Below are positions 6,361 to 10,402 of a stretch of DNA of 10,402 nt, in pieces. Position numbers and translations under genes: made by a program. The DNA lies in NCBI GenBank assembly GCA_034666665.1, contig JAXDLK010000176.1, positions 1 through 10,402 of the forward strand, in the 5' to 3' direction. How positions within the stretch are numbered: the stretch's first letter is position 1; every line of letters starts with the position of its first letter. Under the pieces are notes generated by a model, which did no database searches, was not told the DNA's origin, and was given only the letters and a program-made list of their open reading frames with translations. This stretch comes from JAXDLK01 sp034666665. Lineage in GTDB: Bacteria > Desulfobacterota > Binatia > JACPRU01.

Positions 6361-8181
6361 ATGAGCTACTCGTCGATCGAGGACCACGGCGTCATCGGCG
6401 ACCTGCAGACGATCGCGCTCGTCGGCTGCGACGGCACCATCGACTGGTGCTGCATGCCGTACTTCGATTCGCCGAGCGTCTTCGCAGGCATCCTCGACGA
6501 CCAGATCGGCGGCTGGTTCCGCATCACCGCGGCGAACCCGGTGCAGCAGAAGCAGATGTATCTTCCGGACACGAACGTGCTGCTCACCCGCTCGTACACC
6601 GAGCACGGCGTCGGGCAGGTGCTCGACTGCATGCCGATCGCCGGCGGCGTCGAGCGCGCTCTCCATCAGGTCGTGCGGCAGGTGACCTGCGTCCGCGGCG
6701 AGGTGGAATACGAGCTCGAGTGTCGCCCGGCCTTCGATTACGCGCGCAAGCCGCACCGCGTGATCATCCGCGATCGGGGTGCGATCTTCGATCCCGGCGG
6801 TCCCGACGTCTTCGGTCTCTCGAGCCCGGTGCCGCTCGAGGATCGCTCTCCCGCGGTCGGTGCACGGTTGCGGCTCCGCGAGGGTGACAGCGTGTCGTTC
6901 GTCTTCTTCGCCGAGTCGCCGCGGGCGAGCGAGGATCCGTTCGCCGGAGTCGGCGATCCCGCGGACGAGCTCGAGGCGACGATCGCCTTCTGGCAGCGCT
7001 GGATGGCGCGGTGCTCGTACCGCGGCCGCTGGAGCGAGATGGTCTATCGCTCGGCGCTGATCCTGAAGCTGCTCACCTATCGCCCGACGGGCGCGATCGT
7101 GGCGGCGCCGACGATGGGCTTGCCGGAGGAGATCGGCGGCGTCCGCAACTGGGACTATCGCTACACGTGGATCCGCGACGCGAGCTTCACTCTCTACGGC
7201 CTGATGCGCATCGGCTACACGGAAGAGGCGATCGAGTTCATGAAGTGGCTCGAGGGGCGCTGCCGCGAGCTCGACTTCAGTGAATCGTCTCCGCTCCACC
7301 TGATGTACGGCATCCGCGGCGATCGCGAGCTCCCGGAGAGCACCCTCGATCATCTCCGCGGCCATCGGGGCTCGCGGCCGGTGCGTCTCGGGAACGCGGC
7401 CTACGGCCAGCTGCAGCTCGACATCTACGGCGAGCTGATGGACGCGGTCTACCTCTACAACAAGTACGCGACCCCGATCTCGCACGACCTCTGGAGCAAC
7501 GTTCGCCGCCTCATCGACTGGGTCGCCGACCACTGGCGGCAGCCCGACGAGGGCATCTGGGAGCGCCGGGCGGGCCGGCAGAACTTCGTCTACTCGCGTC
7601 TGATGTGCTGGGTGGCGCTCGATCGGGCCGCGCGCATGTCGCTCAAGCACAGCCTACCCGGGAACCGCGACAAGTGGATGGCGGAGCGCGACACCATCTA
7701 CGACGAGATCATGACCGAAGGCTGGAATCCGGAGCGACAGGCGTTCCGGCAAGCGTACGGCGTCGACACCCTCGACGCGGCAAACCTGTGCATGCCGCTG
7801 ATGAAGTTCATCTCGCCGACGGACCCGCGCATGCTCTCGACGATCGACCGGACGCTCGAGGTGCTGACCAAGGACAGCCTCGTCCATCGCTACGACCCGG
7901 AGATCTCGCCCGACGGGCTCGCGGGACGGGAAGGCACGTTCAGCATGTGCACCTTCTGGCTGGTGGAATGTCTCGCGCGGGCGGGAAGGCTCCGCGAGGC
8001 GCGGCTGATCTTCGAGCGCATGCTGAGCTACGCGAACCACCTGGGCCTTTACTCGGAGGAGATCGGCAGCCACGGTCAGGCGCTCGGCAACTTTCCACAG
8101 GCGTTCACGCACATGGGACTGATCAGCGCAGCGTACAACCTCGACCGGGCGCTGAACCAAGGCCGGCCGCTCGCGCGATGA
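6361..8181 (+). CDS. Glycoside hydrolase family 15 enzyme (glucoamylase/trehalase-like)
   Basis: Inverting alpha-glucosidase of family GH15 (606 aa), probably cytosolic since no signal peptide is visible. Bacterial members release glucose from maltodextrins/glycogen or split trehalose; the sequence alone does not settle which. The N-terminal trehalase-like beta-sandwich begins IEDHGVIGDLQTIALVGCDG and GTIDWCCMPYFDSPSVF. The (alpha/alpha)6 barrel carries the family signature RNWDYRYTWIRDASF (262-276). The probable catalytic acid is Glu401 in GIWERR, and the probable base is Glu524 in GREGTFSMCTFWLVE, both where GH15 expects them. The length is normal and no key residue is missing. ATG at 6361 is preferred over GTG at 6322 because the conserved N-terminus begins just after it, although no strong ribosome site precedes it. 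A 96-base divergent gap separates it from the oxidoreductase gene and should hold both promoters. It stands alone, with no trehalose or glycogen gene beside it. Confidence 0.93.
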   Translation: MSYSSIEDHGVIGDLQTIALVGCDGTIDWCCMPYFDSPSVFAGILDDQIGGWFRITAANPVQQKQMYLPDTNVLLTRSYTEHGVGQVLDCMPIAGGVERALHQVVRQVTCVRGEVEYELECRPAFDYARKPHRVIIRDRGAIFDPGGPDVFGLSSPVPLEDRSPAVGARLRLREGDSVSFVFFAESPRASEDPFAGVGDPADELEATIAFWQRWMARCSYRGRWSEMVYRSALILKLLTYRPTGAIVAAPTMGLPEEIGGVRNWDYRYTWIRDASFTLYGLMRIGYTEEAIEFMKWLEGRCRELDFSESSPLHLMYGIRGDRELPESTLDHLRGHRGSRPVRLGNAAYGQLQLDIYGELMDAVYLYNKYATPISHDLWSNVRRLIDWVADHWRQPDEGIWERRAGRQNFVYSRLMCWVALDRAARMSLKHSLPGNRDKWMAERDTIYDEIMTEGWNPERQAFRQAYGVDTLDAANLCMPLMKFISPTDPRMLSTIDRTLEVLTKDSLVHRYDPEISPDGLAGREGTFSMCTFWLVECLARAGRLREARLIFERMLSYANHLGLYSEEIGSHGQALGNFPQAFTHMGLISAAYNLDRALNQGRPLAR

Positions 8182-8308
8182 TCCGCATTCGCACGGCCGC
8201 AGAGCGCGGCCTCGTGGCACGGGCGGTGTCGGACGAGACGGAGATCGGGATCGCGGCGACGGAGCCCGCGGAGGTCTTGCGGTTACTTCGCTCGAAGCTC
8301 CGCGTCGC
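8182..8308. other. Convergent intergenic gap with a short hairpin
   Basis: The GH15 gene and ydbL converge on this 127-base gap. GGCCGC (8195-8200) and GCGGCC (8206-8211) form a six-base stem with a five-base loop. It may help end transcription, but there is no T-run on either side. Nothing else stands out. Confidence 0.25.
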
Positions 8309-8656
8309 TTACTTCTTCTGCACCCAGGCTCCGTCTTCGCCGAGGAACCAGGTCCCCGACGGCGCCTTCTCGGCGATCTCGAGGGCGTAGACCTTGCCGA
8401 CCTCCGTCACCGGCGCGCCCTGAGTCTTCGCGCGCGCGCGGTAGATCTCCGAGCGCTTGGCGTTGACGGATTCGACCAGCGCGCGCGCGCCGGCATCCGC
8501 CGTGGCGCTCCGCAGGACGACGAGCCCGTCCCAACGTTCCCCGACGACTCCGCTCTTGCGCAGCTGATCGAGGTCCGCGCCCGCGGCACCGGCTCGCGGC
8601 GCGGCGGCGAGGACCAGCAGGGACAGCAGCAGCGTGGCGAACGTGCGACGGTTCAT
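8309..8656 (-). CDS. ydbL: YdbL family periplasmic protein (DUF1318)
   Basis: Small secreted protein (115 aa) of the DUF1318/YdbL family, the accessory member of the YdbH-YnbE lipid-transport system. Residues 1-24 are a Sec signal peptide (MNRR, hydrophobic LLLSLLVLAAA, cleavage around AGA). The mature part shows the family pattern: LDQLRKSGVVGERWDGLVVL near 29-48, LVESVNAKRSEIYRARA near 60-76, and a C-terminal GAWVQKK. It is the last gene of the operon, 13 bases after ynbE, with GGGAGAG four bases before its ATG. In E. coli YdbL is reported to act in the periplasm to control how YnbE assembles with YdbH; applying that here is inference from family and gene order. Confidence 0.9.
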   Translation of the reverse strand: MNRRTFATLLLSLLVLAAAPRAGAAGADLDQLRKSGVVGERWDGLVVLRSATADAGARALVESVNAKRSEIYRARAKTQGAPVTEVGKVYALEIAEKAPSGTWFLGEDGAWVQKK

Positions 8657-8660
8657 CGAT

Positions 8661-8667
8661 CTCTCCC
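8661..8667 (-). promoter_or_regulatory. Ribosome binding site of ydbL
   Basis: GGGAGAG on the minus strand, four bases before the ydbL ATG at 8656, in the 13-base gap after ynbE. It suggests ydbL is translated independently rather than only by coupling. Confidence 0.6.
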
Positions 8668-8669
8668 GC

Positions 8670-8867
8670 TCAGAAGATCTCCGGATTCTTGGCGACGTCC
8701 TTCTGCGCCTGCTCCTCGAGCTTGACGCGAACGTCGGCGTCGAGCTTCACGTTCAGGTTGATGGTGATCGGCTCGCGGGGCGCCTCGACGCGTACGGTGG
8801 GCGAGCAGCCGCCGGCCAGCAGAAGCAGAGCGAAGGCGGTGATCGGCGGGCGGCGAAGGGACTTCAT
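8670..8867 (-). CDS. ynbE: YnbE family outer-membrane lipoprotein
   Basis: Tiny lipoprotein (65 aa) of the YnbE family, the outer-membrane partner that docks YdbH in E. coli. A basic N-terminus (MKSLRRPP) and hydrophobic core lead to AGGC (Cys21, followed by Ser), a slightly atypical lipobox. The mature part begins SPTVRVEAPREPITINLNVK, the family hallmark, followed by an alternating beta-strand pattern (LDADVRVKLEEQ) and the end NPEIF, matching the usual short length. The ATG lies three bases after the ydbH stop, so the two are almost certainly translationally coupled; no strong Shine-Dalgarno site is visible. The gene order ydbH-ynbE-ydbL supports the call strongly. Confidence 0.9.
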   Translation of the reverse strand: MKSLRRPPITAFALLLLAGGCSPTVRVEAPREPITINLNVKLDADVRVKLEEQAQKDVAKNPEIF

Positions 8868-8870
8868 CGA

Positions 8871-10402
8871 TCATTCCAGAGCATGGACCGTGGCTCGCAC
8901 CGCGCGGTCGGAGATCCGCGCGATCTCCAGGAACGCGGCGAGCAGCCGGTCGACGTTGCCGGTCAGGTTCAGGTTGATGCGGAATGGATGGCCCTGGAGC
9001 ACGGCCGGATTGCTGCCTTCGAGTGTCATTCGCACCGTGGATTCGCCCTCGAACTGCTTGTCGATCGCCATCCTCAGGCCGTCGTAATGAAAATCGCGAA
9101 GCGCGTCGAGCAGCAGCTCGACGGACTGGCCGCCGCTCGCGAGCATCCGCGCCGCGGATTCGGAACGAATGCGCAGGAGGCCGTTCGCCGCGGCCAGACT
9201 CGCGCCCTCGACGGCCGCCGCTCCTTTGCGGACGACGACCGGGATCGTGCCGGAGACGCGCCCGGTCGCGGACACGCCCTCGAGCGCGACGATCTCGAAG
9301 AGACGCGCGAGGTCGAGCTCCTCGACCCGGAACGTGAGCCGGTTCTCCTCGGCGAGCGGATCGAGCGTGGCATCTTCTACGAGAACACGCCCGCTCGCGA
9401 ATTGTGTCACGAGGCGGTCGATCCGCAGGCGCGACCCTTCTCCGCCCTCTCGCGCTTCGAGCCCCCAGTCGAGGACGACGTCGGTGAGCGCCACGCCCCG
9501 ATCGATCCGCCGGATGCGTAGCGTCTGCGTTCCTTGCGTCGACGGTGGACTCAAGCGCGCGAGCTCCACCCGCCCGTCGACGCCCTCGATGTGCACGCCC
9601 GAAAGATCTGCGCTCGGAACCTCGACCGCGACGTCGAGCGTCCGCTGGGCAGGCCGGTAGATGCCTCGCGCGCGCGCCTCCCCGCCGCCGCTCGCGGCGA
9701 TGAGCCCGACGTCGACGTGCAGGTCGGCCTGAGCCGGCCGAACGCGCAGCGTGACGGCGAGCGGCTGAAACCGGCCGCCACGGGTGTCGATCAGACGCTT
9801 GATGGAAAGCGCCGCCGCGCCCCCGGTGACCTCACCGGACACTCCCGAGGCGTCCAGGCCGCGCTCCGAAAGCTGCATCCGGGCATTCGCCAGGCTTGCG
9901 GACCAGCCGGCCGATCGCCGCTCGACCGTCAACGGAAGCGTCGCCTCGACGGCGCCGATCGTCGTGCCTCCCCCGGCGACGACTCCGGCGAGCGAAAGCC
10001 GTACCTGTCCGCGTGCGCCGAGGAGGTCGAGACCGACGGCCTGGCCTTTCAGCCGGACGGTCGCTTTGCCGTCGGCGACCGCCAGTCGGGGATGCCGCAC
10101 GTGCAGCGACGACAGCGACAGGTTCATGCCGACGGTCCCGTCCGGGGCGCGGTCGGCGTCCGCGTGTACGATCGCGGAGCCTGCACCGCCGTTCACGTCG
10201 CCTTGGAGGCGCATGCGCAGAGAGGTCGGGTCGCTCTCCACCTTCGAGTCGAGATGAAGAGACACCGCGCCGGCCATCGTCGGAACGATCACCGTCGCCG
10301 CTTCGAGCTCCAGCGCCGGCAGCAGCCCGAACGGCACCGCATCCCCGGGGGCGGGTTCCGCGCCGTCTGCCGCTTGCGGCCGTGCGAGATGCGTCAGATC
10401 CA
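8871..10402 (-). CDS. ydbH: YdbH family AsmA-like lipid-transport protein, C-terminal part
   Basis: The C-terminal 509 residues of a YdbH-type protein; the frame is open to the window edge, so the N-terminus with its expected inner-membrane anchor is missing. YdbH is one of the AsmA-like proteins (with TamB and YhdP) that bridge the periplasm and carry phospholipids to the outer membrane. The visible part is long repeated beta-strand sequence with alternating hydrophobic residues (such as LRMRLQGDVNGG, VRLSLAGVVAGG, RTLDVAVEVPSADLSGVHI), as expected for an elongated groove. The region LTFRVEELDLARLFEIV followed by VSATGRVSGTIPVVV is typical of the conserved YdbH C-terminal domain. The very end (LLAAFLEIARISDRAVRATVHALE) is a possible contact region for YnbE. 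A GTG at 10337 could be read as a start, but the open frame beyond it and the family size argue for truncation by the window. Confidence 0.88.
   Translation of the reverse strand, partial: DLTHLARPQAADGAEPAPGDAVPFGLLPALELEAATVIVPTMAGAVSLHLDSKVESDPTSLRMRLQGDVNGGAGSAIVHADADRAPDGTVGMNLSLSSLHVRHPRLAVADGKATVRLKGQAVGLDLLGARGQVRLSLAGVVAGGGTTIGAVEATLPLTVERRSAGWSASLANARMQLSERGLDASGVSGEVTGGAAALSIKRLIDTRGGRFQPLAVTLRVRPAQADLHVDVGLIAASGGGEARARGIYRPAQRTLDVAVEVPSADLSGVHIEGVDGRVELARLSPPSTQGTQTLRIRRIDRGVALTDVVLDWGLEAREGGEGSRLRIDRLVTQFASGRVLVEDATLDPLAEENRLTFRVEELDLARLFEIVALEGVSATGRVSGTIPVVVRKGAAAVEGASLAAANGLLRIRSESAARMLASGGQSVELLLDALRDFHYDGLRMAIDKQFEGESTVRMTLEGSNPAVLQGHPFRINLNLTGNVDRLLAAFLEIARISDRAVRATVHALE

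Noticed and set aside
6265..7650. Long minus-strand open frame continuing upstream of the FAD enzyme
   Set aside because: It lies opposite the clear GH15 gene, is Arg/Ala/His-rich without motifs, and the FAD fold begins properly at 6264.
8178..8390. 70-residue ORF starting in an ATGA overlap with the GH15 stop
   Set aside because: The overlap suggests coupling, but the second half lies opposite the ydbL C-terminus and the sequence matches nothing I know.
8634..9521. 295-residue plus-strand ORF
   Set aside because: It is opposite ydbL, ynbE and ydbH, all of which have clear family motifs.

Overview
The window is high-GC DNA (about two thirds or more G+C by eye) from a Gram-negative, two-membrane bacterium. 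The evidence is three predicted outer-membrane lipoproteins and an intact tail of the ydbH-ynbE-ydbL operon for inter-membrane lipid transport. Gene content and the style of the small C-terminal domain of the M23 protein recall deltaproteobacterial-type lineages (Desulfobacterota, Myxococcota, Binatota). That placement is a low-confidence impression. The strong G/C bias creates many long open frames opposite real genes, which I have ignored.

Left part, minus strand (134-4277): reading down from 4277 there is an M23/LytM-fold lipoprotein with a long proline-rich linker and an unusual C-terminal domain. Then comes an EgtD-type histidine methyltransferase, an intergenic block of palindromic GC-rich repeats (about 1621-1815), an M48 zinc metalloprotease lipoprotein of the LoiP/BepA type, and a small uncharacterised ORF overlapping its end. 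Two genes here bear on envelope maintenance; the methyltransferase suggests small-thiol (ergothioneine) or related betaine metabolism.

Centre: a plus-strand glycine-zipper stress-type protein (4383-5141) is divergent from the M23 gene and converges on a minus-strand FAD-dependent amino-acid dehydrogenase/oxidase resembling DauA (5128-6264). The latter is divergent from a plus-strand GH15 glucoamylase/trehalase-like enzyme (6361-8181).

Right part, minus strand (8309-10402): ydbH (cut by the window edge), ynbE and ydbL lie in a tight operon in the same order as in E. coli. YdbH is an AsmA-like periplasm-spanning protein, YnbE its outer-membrane lipoprotein partner, and YdbL a small periplasmic accessory protein.

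I see no RNA gene, CRISPR array, insertion sequence, prophage or obvious new defence system. The best leads are departures within known families: an EgtD homologue with a changed substrate-pocket residue and no egtB beside it, a LytM-fold lipoprotein lacking one catalytic histidine and fused to a small domain, and a DauA-like enzyme lacking the residues that read D-arginine.
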